Shown here: positions 8,346 to 16,063 of the stretch, piece after piece
Layout: every line of letters starts with the position of its first letter
Numbering within the stretch: the stretch's first letter is position 1
From: an uncultured Hungatella sp.
GTDB lineage: Bacteria > Bacillota > Clostridia > Lachnospirales > Lachnospiraceae
Assembly (NCBI GenBank): GCA_910579515.1
Contig: CAJTUV010000009.1
Coordinates: 38,379-102,378, forward strand
Length of the DNA: 64,000 nucleotides
Direction of reading: 5' to 3'
Program-made: the position numbers and the translations under genes
The notes under the pieces: model-generated
What the model was told of the DNA's origin: nothing
The model's database searches: none
What the model saw: the letters and a program-made list of their open reading frames with translations, nothing else

Positions 8346-8396
8346 AAACTTAAAGCGGGTCTTTTGCCATCCCCCGCAATCTTTTTGTTCTCTGAC

Positions 8397-8425
8397 TTGA
8401 ACTTTTTCCTTTTGGCCATTATAAT
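8397..8425 (+). promoter_or_regulatory. Sigma-A promoter of the HlyD-like/yggS/sepF unit
   Basis: TTGAAC (8397-8402), a 17-base spacer and a perfect TATAAT (8420-8425) lie 24 bases before the first ATG of the unit. Confidence 0.8.
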
Positions 8426-8448
8426 ACAGTGAGGAAGGGAGTTTCAAA

Positions 8449-9849
8449 ATGGCGAAAGGGAACAAGAAACTTATCAGATACCGAAGACCGCTGAATCTAA
8501 ATATCGGCATGTTGATTTTTGCAGTCATATTTGTTTATATGGTGTTCAGCGTCTATACTTATATCAGAAAAGAAAAGATTCAGCCATATGAAGTGACAGA
8601 AGGAGCCATTGTAAATAATAAAAGCTACACTGGCATTATTCTGCGCAAGGAAACCACAGAATATTTAGAGAGCACAGGATATATTAACTATTACATACGG
8701 GAAGGGAAGCGGGCTTCGGCTGGGACCAGTATCTATTCTATCGACGAATCAGGGACGCTGGCCTCCATTTTAAAGGAGAACGGGCTGGATCAGTCTTCTC
8801 TGGCAGATGAGGATTTGGTTGATGTGAAAAAGCAGTTGTCCAATTACAGTCTGTCTTATTCAGATGAGCGGTTTGACGATGTGTATGATATCAAGTACTC
8901 TCTGGAGGCTATGGTTCTGGAATACGCCAATTTTTATGCGTTGGAGAACCAGGAGCAGCTGATAGAACAGTTAGGCGGCAATTTTAAACAGGTGCGGACC
9001 TCGGTCAGCGGAGTGATTTCCTATGCGGTGGATTCTTATGAGAATCTGGACGTCTCTCAGATTTCTGAGGAGGTATTTGACAGAAGTAATTATTCCAGAG
9101 GAATCACAAAGGCAGGACAGCTTATGGAACAGGGAACTCCGGTCTATAAAGTGGTGACAGATGATGCCTGGTCTTTGGTGTTTCCGATGTCGGAAGAGGA
9201 TGTGGCTGCTTTTGGAGCAGAGCCAAATTTAAAAGTGACTTTTGACAGACATGACCTGACTACGACAGGACAGTTGTCTTTGATTGCCGGTGCAGACGGA
9301 AAAACTTATGGGAAGCTGGATTTTACAAAATACATGGTGCAGTTTGTTTCAGAGCGGTATCTGGATTTTGAGGTGATTACCAGCGCAGCCGAAGGATTGA
9401 AAATACCAATCAGCTCTGTAGCCAACAAAAACTTTTACCTGGTTCCGGCCAGTTTTCGGACTACAGGAGGAGACAGCGTGGTGGAAGGGTTTTATAAAGA
9501 AGTGTACTCGGAAAAAGGCACATCCATTGTGTTTGTGCCTGCTACCATTTATTATTCTACAGAGGAATATTGTTATATTGACATAGAGGAAGGAAAAGAG
9601 ATTAATGCGGGGGATTATCTGGTAAAACCGGATTCTTCAGAACGGTATCAGGTAGGGCCTTCGGCGTCTCTTCAGGGAGTTTACAACATTAATAAAGGGT
9701 ATTCTGTGTTTAAACAGATTGAGATTCTGGCCCAAAGTGATGAATTTTATACAGTGAAAAAGGGTACAAGTTATGGTTTGAATGTATATGACCATATTGT
9801 GCTGGATGCCTCCGCCGTTGAAAAGGAGGGTATGTTAATCTATCAATAA
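8449..9849 (+). CDS. HlyD-like membrane-anchored protein of the sepF cluster
   Basis: The 466-residue protein has a basic N-terminus and one transmembrane helix at about residues 21-41 (MLIFAVIFVYMVFSVYTYI). A large extracytoplasmic part follows, with a biotinyl-lipoyl-like beta region near GAIVNNKSYTGIILRKE and SGYINYYIREGKRA and a central helical part. This fits the HlyD-type periplasmic adaptor-like proteins commonly encoded beside yggS and sepF in Clostridia. No partner ABC or RND transporter is adjacent, so an export role is unproven. A role in the envelope or at the division site is an inference from the neighbours. It is followed 12 bases later by yggS. Confidence 0.75.
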   Translation: MAKGNKKLIRYRRPLNLNIGMLIFAVIFVYMVFSVYTYIRKEKIQPYEVTEGAIVNNKSYTGIILRKETTEYLESTGYINYYIREGKRASAGTSIYSIDESGTLASILKENGLDQSSLADEDLVDVKKQLSNYSLSYSDERFDDVYDIKYSLEAMVLEYANFYALENQEQLIEQLGGNFKQVRTSVSGVISYAVDSYENLDVSQISEEVFDRSNYSRGITKAGQLMEQGTPVYKVVTDDAWSLVFPMSEEDVAAFGAEPNLKVTFDRHDLTTTGQLSLIAGADGKTYGKLDFTKYMVQFVSERYLDFEVITSAAEGLKIPISSVANKNFYLVPASFRTTGGDSVVEGFYKEVYSEKGTSIVFVPATIYYSTEEYCYIDIEEGKEINAGDYLVKPDSSERYQVGPSASLQGVYNINKGYSVFKQIEILAQSDEFYTVKKGTSYGLNVYDHIVLDASAVEKEGMLIYQ

Positions 9850-9861
9850 GGAGGGATAACC

Positions 9862-10542
9862 ATGGTTGCAGAACAATTCCATGAGGTACAAAAACGGATT
9901 TTGACTGCGTGTGAGAGGGCAGGGAGAAAGAGAGAAGAAGTCACGCTGATTGCAGTCAGTAAGACCAAGCCTGTGGCGATGCTGAAAGAGGCTTACGAGG
10001 CTGGAGCGAGAGATTTTGGAGAGAATAAGGTACAGGAAATTGTGGAAAAATATTTGCAGCTTCCGGATTCTGTCCGTTGGCATATGATAGGACACCTTCA
10101 GACTAATAAAGTGCGTCAGGTGGTGGGAAAGGCAGCTCTCATTCATTCAGTGGACTCTTTCCATCTGGCTAAAGAGATTGACAAAGAGTCTGGAAAAAAG
10201 AATATAATCACGGATATTCTGCTTGAGGTGAATGTGGCAGGGGAGGAAAGTAAGTTTGGATTTTGCCTGGAAGAGACTGAAAACGCTTTAAAGGAGATTT
10301 GTCAATTTCAGAATATCAGGGTACGGGGACTGATGACAGTCGCTCCGTTTGTAGACTATGCTGAAGAAAATCGGCAAATTTTTAGAAAATTACATGAATT
10401 TTATGTTGACATGAAAAGTAAAAACATTGATAATGGTACTATGGGTGTGCTTTCTATGGGAATGACGGGCGATTTTGAAGTGGCCATTGAAGAGGGGGCT
10501 ACCATGGTAAGAGTAGGAACGGGCATTTTTGGCGCCCGATAA
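9862..10542 (+). CDS. YggS/PLPBP family pyridoxal phosphate homeostasis protein
   Basis: This is a single-domain fold-type III PLP-binding protein with no known catalysis; it buffers PLP and affects amino acid balance. At 226 residues it has normal family length. Visible blocks are LIAVSKTKP with the PLP lysine, DFGENKVQEI, WHMIGHLQTNKV, HSVDS, and the C-terminal LSMGMTGDFEVAIEEGATMVRVG phosphate-binding region. A GGAGGG RBS precedes ATG 9862. It sits between the HlyD-like gene and sepF, the usual order in Firmicutes. Confidence 0.94.
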   Translation: MVAEQFHEVQKRILTACERAGRKREEVTLIAVSKTKPVAMLKEAYEAGARDFGENKVQEIVEKYLQLPDSVRWHMIGHLQTNKVRQVVGKAALIHSVDSFHLAKEIDKESGKKNIITDILLEVNVAGEESKFGFCLEETENALKEICQFQNIRVRGLMTVAPFVDYAEENRQIFRKLHEFYVDMKSKNIDNGTMGVLSMGMTGDFEVAIEEGATMVRVGTGIFGAR

Positions 10543-10559
10543 ATGATGGGAGAGTGGCG

Positions 10560-11093
10560 ATGAGTCTGTTTGGAAGATTTATGGATAGCATGCGGTTGAG
10601 TGACGACGATGATGACGATTACTTCTTAGATGACGATTACGAGGATGAAAGACCGCCCAGAAAAAGTCTTTTCGCAAAGAAAGAGGATGACTATTATGAT
10701 GATTATGAGGAGGACGAGCCTCCAAAGTCCAGATTTTTAGGAAAATCATCTGCAAAAGTAGTTCCTATGAAACAGCAGCAGCGCTCCTCTTCTATGGAAG
10801 TGGCGATGATCAAGCCTACCTCCATTGAGGACTCGAAGGAGATCAGTGATTATCTGCTGGCCGGAAAGGCTGTGGTTTTGAATATGGAAGGACTTCATAT
10901 GGAGGTGGCTCAGAGAATCATTGATTTCACCTCCGGAGCGACTTATTCAATCAACGGCAATCTACAGAAGATATCAAACTATATATTTATTGCTACGCCG
11001 GAGTCGGTAGGGCTTTCCGGTGATTTTCAGGATTTGCTAGGCGGAGGAGGAATGGATATTTCTAATATGTCAGGGATGAATATGCGATTATAA
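10560..11093 (+). CDS. sepF: Cell division protein SepF
   Basis: SepF bundles FtsZ filaments and anchors the Z ring to the membrane. ATG 10560 is preferred over an in-frame GTG six bases upstream because GGGAGAG fits it. The 177-residue protein starts with a short amphipathic membrane-binding segment (SLFGRFMDSMRL). A very acidic Asp/Tyr/Glu linker of about 55 residues follows, then the C-terminal SepF domain: MIKPTSIEDSKEISDYL, AVVLNMEGLH, RIIDFTSGATYSINGN and IFIATPESV. The run of aspartates (DDDDDDYF) is longer than usual. Confidence 0.95.
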   Translation: MSLFGRFMDSMRLSDDDDDDYFLDDDYEDERPPRKSLFAKKEDDYYDDYEEDEPPKSRFLGKSSAKVVPMKQQQRSSSMEVAMIKPTSIEDSKEISDYLLAGKAVVLNMEGLHMEVAQRIIDFTSGATYSINGNLQKISNYIFIATPESVGLSGDFQDLLGGGGMDISNMSGMNMRL

Positions 11094-11108
11094 GATGGAC
11101 GAAAGGAA

Positions 11109-11138
11109 GCAGACGGTTTCTGAAAGCCGTCTGTTTTC
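11109..11138 (+). terminator. Rho-independent terminator after sepF
   Basis: CAGACGG pairs with CCGTCTG around a TTTCTGAAAG loop and is followed by TTTT. It lies 16 bases after the sepF stop. Confidence 0.8.
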
Positions 11139-11164
11139 CTGCTTAGAAAGAGGAAGAGATTGAC

Positions 11165-12253
11165 ATGGAGAAACGGATTACGGTATACGGCTATGGAAGG
11201 CCGATTTATGATATTGTACTGTCCACTGCCTTTGAAGGGCTGAAAGAGGAGATAAAGAAGCTGGATGTACAGGACAGAAGAGTTTGTATTGTCACAGATT
11301 CGATTGTAGGTCCGCTGTATTTAGAAGAGGTGGAAACGATTTTTTCTGCCTGCTGTAAGCAGGTGATTTCATTCCAGTTTCATGAGGGAGAGAGTCATAA
11401 AAACTTAAAAACAGTAGAGAATTTGTATGAAACCCTGATTCTTCATCACTTTGACCGAAAGGACATGCTGGTAGCTTTAGGCGGCGGAGTGGTAGGGGAC
11501 TTGTGCGGTTATGGAGCCGCCACATATTTGAGAGGGATTTCTTTTATTCAGATCCCTACGACTCTGTTGTCTCAGGTGGACAGCAGTATCGGAGGGAAGA
11601 CGGGAGTGGATTTTGCCTCCTACAAGAACATGGTAGGGGCGTTTCATATGCCAAAACTGGTTTATACTAATGTAAGCACTCTGCTTACCCTCCCTGATAA
11701 GCAGTTTAGTTCTGGGATGGGAGAAATTATTAAACATGGACTGATTAAAGACGTCGTTTACTATCAGTGGCTGAGAGACCATTCACAGCAAATCAGAAAC
11801 AGGGATTTGGATATCTGCATGGAGATGATTTGGGGAAGCGATGAGATTAAGAGAAAAACCGTGGAAGCAGACCCGTTGGAGCGTGGAGAGCGGGCTCTTT
11901 TAAATTTTGGTCATACCTTAGGCCATGCTATAGAAAAGTGGAAGGATTTTCAGATGCTTCATGGACATTGTGTGGCGGTGGGGGCGTTAGCAGCTGCCTG
12001 GATGTCGCATGACAGAGGAATGATATCCGAAGAAGAGGTGCTGGGCTTAAAGCAGATGATGGAGGAGTTTCAAATGCCCACGGCGGTTTTGGGGCTTGAT
12101 ATGGAGCAGATCATAAAGGCAACAAAAAACGATAAAAAGATGGATGGCGGAACGATTCGGTTTATTTTATTGCAGGCTATGGGCCAGGCGGTGATTGACA
12201 GCCAGGTGACAGAGGAAGAGATGAGACGGGGACTTTTGAGGGTCCTGGAATAA
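11165..12253 (+). CDS. aroB: 3-dehydroquinate synthase
   Basis: AroB converts DAHP to 3-dehydroquinate in the shikimate pathway, using NAD and a divalent metal. The 362-residue protein shows the NAD site GGGVVGDLCGYGAATYLRG, then IPTTLLSQVDSSIGGKTGV, the substrate/metal segment GMGEIIKHGLI, and the metal histidines in NFGHTLGHAIE and HGHCVAVG. ATG 11165 has a GAGGAAGAG site. It begins a run with lspA, the RluD-family gene, sdaAB and sdaAA; other aro genes are not nearby. Confidence 0.97.
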   Translation: MEKRITVYGYGRPIYDIVLSTAFEGLKEEIKKLDVQDRRVCIVTDSIVGPLYLEEVETIFSACCKQVISFQFHEGESHKNLKTVENLYETLILHHFDRKDMLVALGGGVVGDLCGYGAATYLRGISFIQIPTTLLSQVDSSIGGKTGVDFASYKNMVGAFHMPKLVYTNVSTLLTLPDKQFSSGMGEIIKHGLIKDVVYYQWLRDHSQQIRNRDLDICMEMIWGSDEIKRKTVEADPLERGERALLNFGHTLGHAIEKWKDFQMLHGHCVAVGALAAAWMSHDRGMISEEEVLGLKQMMEEFQMPTAVLGLDMEQIIKATKNDKKMDGGTIRFILLQAMGQAVIDSQVTEEEMRRGLLRVLE

Positions 12254-12265
12254 GGAGCGGATAAG

Positions 12266-12778
12266 ATGGGGCAGAAACGAAACTCAATTTTGGGATTTCT
12301 GGCAGGTGCGGCGATCCTTACCGGCCTGGATCAGTGGACAAAAAAACTGGTGGCAACCAATCTCAAGGGAAGAGATCCCGTGATTTTATGGGAAGGCGTA
12401 TTTGAATTTTTATATTCCGAAAATCGGGGAGCCGCCTTTGGAATGCTTCAGGGAAGGCAGTTTTTCTTCTTTTTTGTAGCTCTTTTGGTATTCGGGGCAG
12501 CGTTCTATGTGATGTGGAAACTTCCGCAAGAGAAAAAATATGTGCCTTTAAAGGTCTGTCTTACATTGATTTGCGCAGGTGCGGCCGGGAATTTTATTGA
12601 CAGAGTGGCAATGGGGTATGTGGTAGACTTTTTGTATTTTAAGCTTATTGACTTCCCTATCTTTAATGTGGCGGATTGCTATGTTACTGTTTCTACGATC
12701 GCCTTGGCTTTTTTGCTGTTCCGATACTATTCCGATGAAGATTTGGAAGTGCTGAAGCTGACAAGAAAGGAGTCTTAA
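12266..12778 (+). CDS. lspA: Lipoprotein signal peptidase (signal peptidase II)
   Basis: LspA is a membrane aspartyl protease that removes the signal peptide of prolipoproteins before the lipid-modified cysteine. At 170 residues it has the family length with four transmembrane helices. The N-terminal helix contains DQWTKKL. The catalytic aspartates lie in GNFIDR and FNVADCYV, and SENRGAAFGML is the conserved periplasmic block. It stops immediately before the RluD-family gene. Its clients in this window include the solute-binding lipoprotein and the SIMPL lipoprotein. Confidence 0.96.
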   Translation: MGQKRNSILGFLAGAAILTGLDQWTKKLVATNLKGRDPVILWEGVFEFLYSENRGAAFGMLQGRQFFFFFVALLVFGAAFYVMWKLPQEKKYVPLKVCLTLICAGAAGNFIDRVAMGYVVDFLYFKLIDFPIFNVADCYVTVSTIALAFLLFRYYSDEDLEVLKLTRKES

Positions 12779-13690
12779 GTGAGACAGTGTTTTCGGGTAT
12801 TGGAAGATCAGGAAGGTATGCGGATAGATTCCTATGTGGCGGAGGTTTGTGAGAATTTATCCCGTTCCTATGTGCAAAAGCTTTTAAAAGACGGTGAGAT
12901 TCTTGTAAACGGCAAGACTGTGAAATCCAGCGTTAAGGTTTGTGTGAAAGATGAGATTGAAGTGGAGATCCCAGAAGCAGTAAAGCCGGAGATTGTGGCT
13001 GAGGATATGGAGCTTTCGATTCTCTATGAAGACCAGGATGTGATTTTAGTTAATAAGCCAAAGGGGATGGTGGTTCATCCTGCCCCAGGACATTTAAGCG
13101 GCACATTGGTAAACGGTCTGATGGCCCATTGTCAGGATCAGCTTTCCGGAATCAACGGAAGTCTGCGCCCGGGGATTGTTCACCGGATTGACAAAGACAC
13201 CACAGGACTTTTGATTGTGTGCAAAAATGATGTTTCCCACAATGTCATAGCAGCCCAGCTGAAGGAGCACTCGATTACGAGAAAATATCTGGCGATTGTT
13301 CATGGCGTTATCAAGGAAGAACAGGGAACCATAGATGCTCCCATTGGGAGACATCCCACAGAACGGAAGAAGATGAGTATCAACGAAAAAAACGGCAGAC
13401 ATGCAATAACCCATTATCGGGTTTTGGAGCGGTTTCAGAAGTATACGTATATTGAATGTCAGCTGGAGACAGGAAGGACCCATCAGATTCGGGTTCACAT
13501 GGCAAGTATCCATCATCCGCTTTTGGGCGATATGGTATATGGACCGCAAAAATGTCCCTATTCTTTGGAGGGTCAGACATTACATGCAGCGGTATTTGGG
13601 TTTGTCCATCCAAGAACAGGAGAATATCTGGAATTGACGGCTCCTTTGCCAGAATATTTTCAAACGCTTTTACAAAAATTAAGGCAATAG
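12779..13690 (+). CDS. RluD-family pseudouridine synthase
   Basis: The enzyme isomerises uridines in rRNA (or tRNA) to pseudouridine. The 303-residue protein has an S4 RNA-binding domain at about residues 12-75 (SYVQKLLKDGEILVNGK). The catalytic domain begins at VNKPKGMVVHPAPGH, has the active aspartate in RPGIVHRIDKDTTGLL and ends with LETGRTHQIRVHMA. The start is GTG 12779, directly after the lspA stop, with AAGGAG inside lspA as the RBS, so the two are translationally linked. The exact target uridines cannot be read from the sequence. Confidence 0.94.
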   Translation: MRQCFRVLEDQEGMRIDSYVAEVCENLSRSYVQKLLKDGEILVNGKTVKSSVKVCVKDEIEVEIPEAVKPEIVAEDMELSILYEDQDVILVNKPKGMVVHPAPGHLSGTLVNGLMAHCQDQLSGINGSLRPGIVHRIDKDTTGLLIVCKNDVSHNVIAAQLKEHSITRKYLAIVHGVIKEEQGTIDAPIGRHPTERKKMSINEKNGRHAITHYRVLERFQKYTYIECQLETGRTHQIRVHMASIHHPLLGDMVYGPQKCPYSLEGQTLHAAVFGFVHPRTGEYLELTAPLPEYFQTLLQKLRQ

Positions 13691-13703
13691 GCGGAGGCAG
13701 AAG

Positions 13704-14369
13704 ATGAATCTATTTGATATTCTGGGTCCTATCATGGTAGGACCTTCCAGCTCCCATACTGCGGGAGCGGTAAGAATTGGATTGGTTACCAAAAAGCTGC
13801 TTGGTTCAATTCCCAAAAAGGCAGATATCATCTTATCTGGTTCTTTTGCCGCCACAGGCATAGGGCATGGCACGGATAAGGCTCTGGTAGCCGGGCTTTT
13901 GGGTATGGATACAGATAATATTCAGATTCCGCAAAGCTTTGAGATTGCGAAAAAAGAGCAGCTGGAGTTTACATTTTCCAGACAAAATATTCGGGATGCT
14001 CATCCCAATACGGCTCTTTTGGCGGTTGAGGATGGAAAGGGAAGGACCATAGAAGTCCAGGCCTCTTCTTTAGGCGGAGGCCGGATCATGATCAATAAGC
14101 TGGATGGCATTGAGATCAATGTGACAGGAGAACGTCCGGCCTTAATCGTTCACAACTTGGATCAGCCCGGTCATGTGGCGGAGGTGACATCTTTGATGGC
14201 CCACAAGTCCATTAATATTGCTACCATGAACGTGTACCGCGACAAACGGGGAGGCTATGCGGTAATGGTGCTGGAGACAGACCAGAATATTCCAGCGTCT
14301 GCTCTTGAATGGTTAAAGCGGGTAGAGGGAATCATAAAAGTGACTTGTTTGAATCTGGGAGACGAATAG
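13704..14369 (+). CDS. sdaAB: L-serine ammonia-lyase, iron-sulfur-dependent, beta subunit
   Basis: With SdaAA it deaminates L-serine to pyruvate and ammonia. The 221-residue protein starts with the conserved MNLFDILGPIMVGPSSSHTAGA and has GSFAATGIGHGTDKAL and GGGRI blocks. A C-terminal ACT domain (about 148-221, ALIVHNLDQPGHVAEVT) probably senses serine. It is followed after 14 bases by the alpha subunit, as in Firmicutes that use the two-chain enzyme. Confidence 0.96.
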   Translation: MNLFDILGPIMVGPSSSHTAGAVRIGLVTKKLLGSIPKKADIILSGSFAATGIGHGTDKALVAGLLGMDTDNIQIPQSFEIAKKEQLEFTFSRQNIRDAHPNTALLAVEDGKGRTIEVQASSLGGGRIMINKLDGIEINVTGERPALIVHNLDQPGHVAEVTSLMAHKSINIATMNVYRDKRGGYAVMVLETDQNIPASALEWLKRVEGIIKVTCLNLGDE

Positions 14370-14383
14370 GTACGGAGGAAATT

Positions 14384-15265
14384 ATGGCATACCATTCTTT
14401 GAAGGAAATATTAGATTACTGTGAAAAAAATGGAAAGCCATTTTTTGAAGCGGTTTTAGATGACGATATGGCGGAGCGGACCGTGACCAGAGAGGAATCT
14501 ATGAATCAGATGTATCGGATGTGGGACGCTATGCTTTTAGCCTCGGCCACGTACGACGGGAGCCTCAAATCAGCAAGCCGTCTGGTAGGCGGACAGGGAG
14601 CCGCTATGGAGGAATATGGAAAAACGGGACAGACCTTATGCGGAGATTTTATAAACCAGGTCATGACCCAGGCGCTGCAGATGGGAGAATCCAATGCGTG
14701 TATGAAGCGGATTGTGGCGGCTCCTACAGCAGGCTCCTGTGGAGTACTTCCTGCGGTTCTCATTCCTTACTACAGGCTTTATCAGGAAGAGAGGGAAAAA
14801 ATCCATACAGCTATGATTGAAAGTCTGTATGTGGCTGCTGGAATTGGTCAGGTCATTGCCTCCAGAGCCTTTATCGCTGGAGCGGCAGGAGGCTGTCAGG
14901 CAGAAATTGGCGCGGCGTCTTCCATGGCAGCCGGGGCATTGGTTGCCTTAAAAGGCGGCAGCAATCAGCAGATTTGTCATGCCAGCGCCATCGCCATGAA
15001 ATGTCTCTTAGGACTTGTCTGCGACCCTGTGGCAGGGCTGGTGGAAGTTCCCTGTGTGAAACGGAATGTGACGGGCGCGGTGAATGCTCTGACAGCTGCA
15101 GATATGGCTTTGGCAGGAATCACCAGCGCGATTCCTGCGGATCAGGTGTTTGACGCCATGCGGGAAGTGGGAGAAAAAATGCACGACGCATTAAAAGAAA
15201 CAGGAGAAGGCGGTCTGGCAGCGACGCCGGAAGGAATTCGGATTACAAAGTCTATCATTATGTAA
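14384..15265 (+). CDS. sdaAA: L-serine ammonia-lyase, iron-sulfur-dependent, alpha subunit
   Basis: This is the catalytic subunit holding an oxygen-sensitive [4Fe-4S] cluster. ATG 14384 is preceded by GGAGG; an in-frame start inside sdaAB has no such site. The 293-residue protein has the family blocks SNACMKRIVAAPTAGSCGVL, AAGGCQAEIGAA, CHASAIAMKCLLGLVCDPVAGLVEVPCVKRN and a C-terminal EGGLAATPEG. The cysteines in GSCGV, LVCDP and VPCVK are candidates for cluster binding. It pairs with sdaAB immediately upstream. Confidence 0.96.
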   Translation: MAYHSLKEILDYCEKNGKPFFEAVLDDDMAERTVTREESMNQMYRMWDAMLLASATYDGSLKSASRLVGGQGAAMEEYGKTGQTLCGDFINQVMTQALQMGESNACMKRIVAAPTAGSCGVLPAVLIPYYRLYQEEREKIHTAMIESLYVAAGIGQVIASRAFIAGAAGGCQAEIGAASSMAAGALVALKGGSNQQICHASAIAMKCLLGLVCDPVAGLVEVPCVKRNVTGAVNALTAADMALAGITSAIPADQVFDAMREVGEKMHDALKETGEGGLAATPEGIRITKSIIM

Positions 15266-15272
15266 ATATTTC

Positions 15273-15301
15273 TATACATTTTTCCGGTTTTGTTGTATAA
15301 T
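15273..15301 (+). promoter_or_regulatory. Likely sigma-A promoter of the cytidylate-kinase-like gene
   Basis: TATACA (15273-15278) and a perfect TATAAT (15296-15301) are separated by 17 bases; the -35 box matches four of six consensus bases. Confidence 0.55.
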
Positions 15302-15354
15302 TTCTATAAAGCAACTGATGTGACAATATAGAGGGGTTCGAAAGGAGAGGTTGT

Positions 15355-15996
15355 ATGAACGGGAATTTGGTGATTACCATAGGAAGACAGTGCGGCAGCA
15401 AGGGAATGCTGGTTGGACAGAAGCTGGCAGAAGCCATGGGGGTAAAGTGCTATGACAAGGAGCTTTTGACCGAGGCTGCCAAGCACAGTGGATTGAGCGA
15501 GGAATTGTTTGAGACCCATGATGAGAAACCGACCAACAGTTTTTTGTATTCTCTTGTGATGGACACATATTCTATGGGATATAACTCATCTGCCTATATG
15601 GATATGCCCATTAATCATAAGATTTTCCTGGCCCAGTTTGATACAATTAAAAAACTGGCAAACGAGACTTCCTGTGTCATTGTAGGCCGTTGTGCAGATT
15701 ATGCTCTGGCAGATTATCCCAACACGGTGACAGTATATATTACCGGCGACGAAGAGGATAAGATTGCCTATATTCAAGAGCTGTACAACGTCAATGAGGC
15801 CAAAGCCAAGGACATCATGATTAAGACAGACAAAAAGAGAGCCAGCTATTATAATTATTATGCCAGCAAGCGCTGGGGCGAAGCCAAAGGATACGATTTG
15901 TGTCTGAACTGCAGTTCCGTAGGTGTGGACGGAGCGGTGAAGATTATTCAGGAATTTGCCAAAGTGAAGATTGAGAAAAATAAAGAGAAGAAGTAG
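15355..15996 (+). CDS. Cytidylate-kinase-like family protein
   Basis: The 213-residue protein has the fold and P-loop position of nucleoside monophosphate kinases: LVITIGRQCGSKGMLVGQKLAE at the N-terminus, then YDKELL, CVIVGRCADYAL and a LID-like segment KRASYYNYYASKRWG. The glycine loop G-R-Q-C-G-S-K-G differs from the classic Walker A, as usual in this subfamily, which often accompanies the true cmk. The substrate is unproven. Its own promoter lies just upstream and a terminator follows, so it is probably transcribed alone. Confidence 0.85.
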   Translation: MNGNLVITIGRQCGSKGMLVGQKLAEAMGVKCYDKELLTEAAKHSGLSEELFETHDEKPTNSFLYSLVMDTYSMGYNSSAYMDMPINHKIFLAQFDTIKKLANETSCVIVGRCADYALADYPNTVTVYITGDEEDKIAYIQELYNVNEAKAKDIMIKTDKKRASYYNYYASKRWGEAKGYDLCLNCSSVGVDGAVKIIQEFAKVKIEKNKEKK

Positions 15997-16017
15997 TCTG
16001 CAAGATGAGAAAGAGGC

Positions 16018-16063
16018 AGGCGCAGAAATGTCCGTGAAGGAAACATGCTGCGCCTTTTTGTTT
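16018..16063 (+). terminator. Rho-independent terminator after the cytidylate-kinase-like gene
   Basis: AGGCGCAG (16018-16025) pairs with CTGCGCCT (16048-16055), followed by TTTTGTTTT. It abuts the 3' end of glmS on the other strand. Confidence 0.8.

Noticed and set aside
8132..8353. 73-residue ORF
   Set aside because: It lies within hairpin B and its flank, with no RBS, and is a by-product of the inverted repeat.
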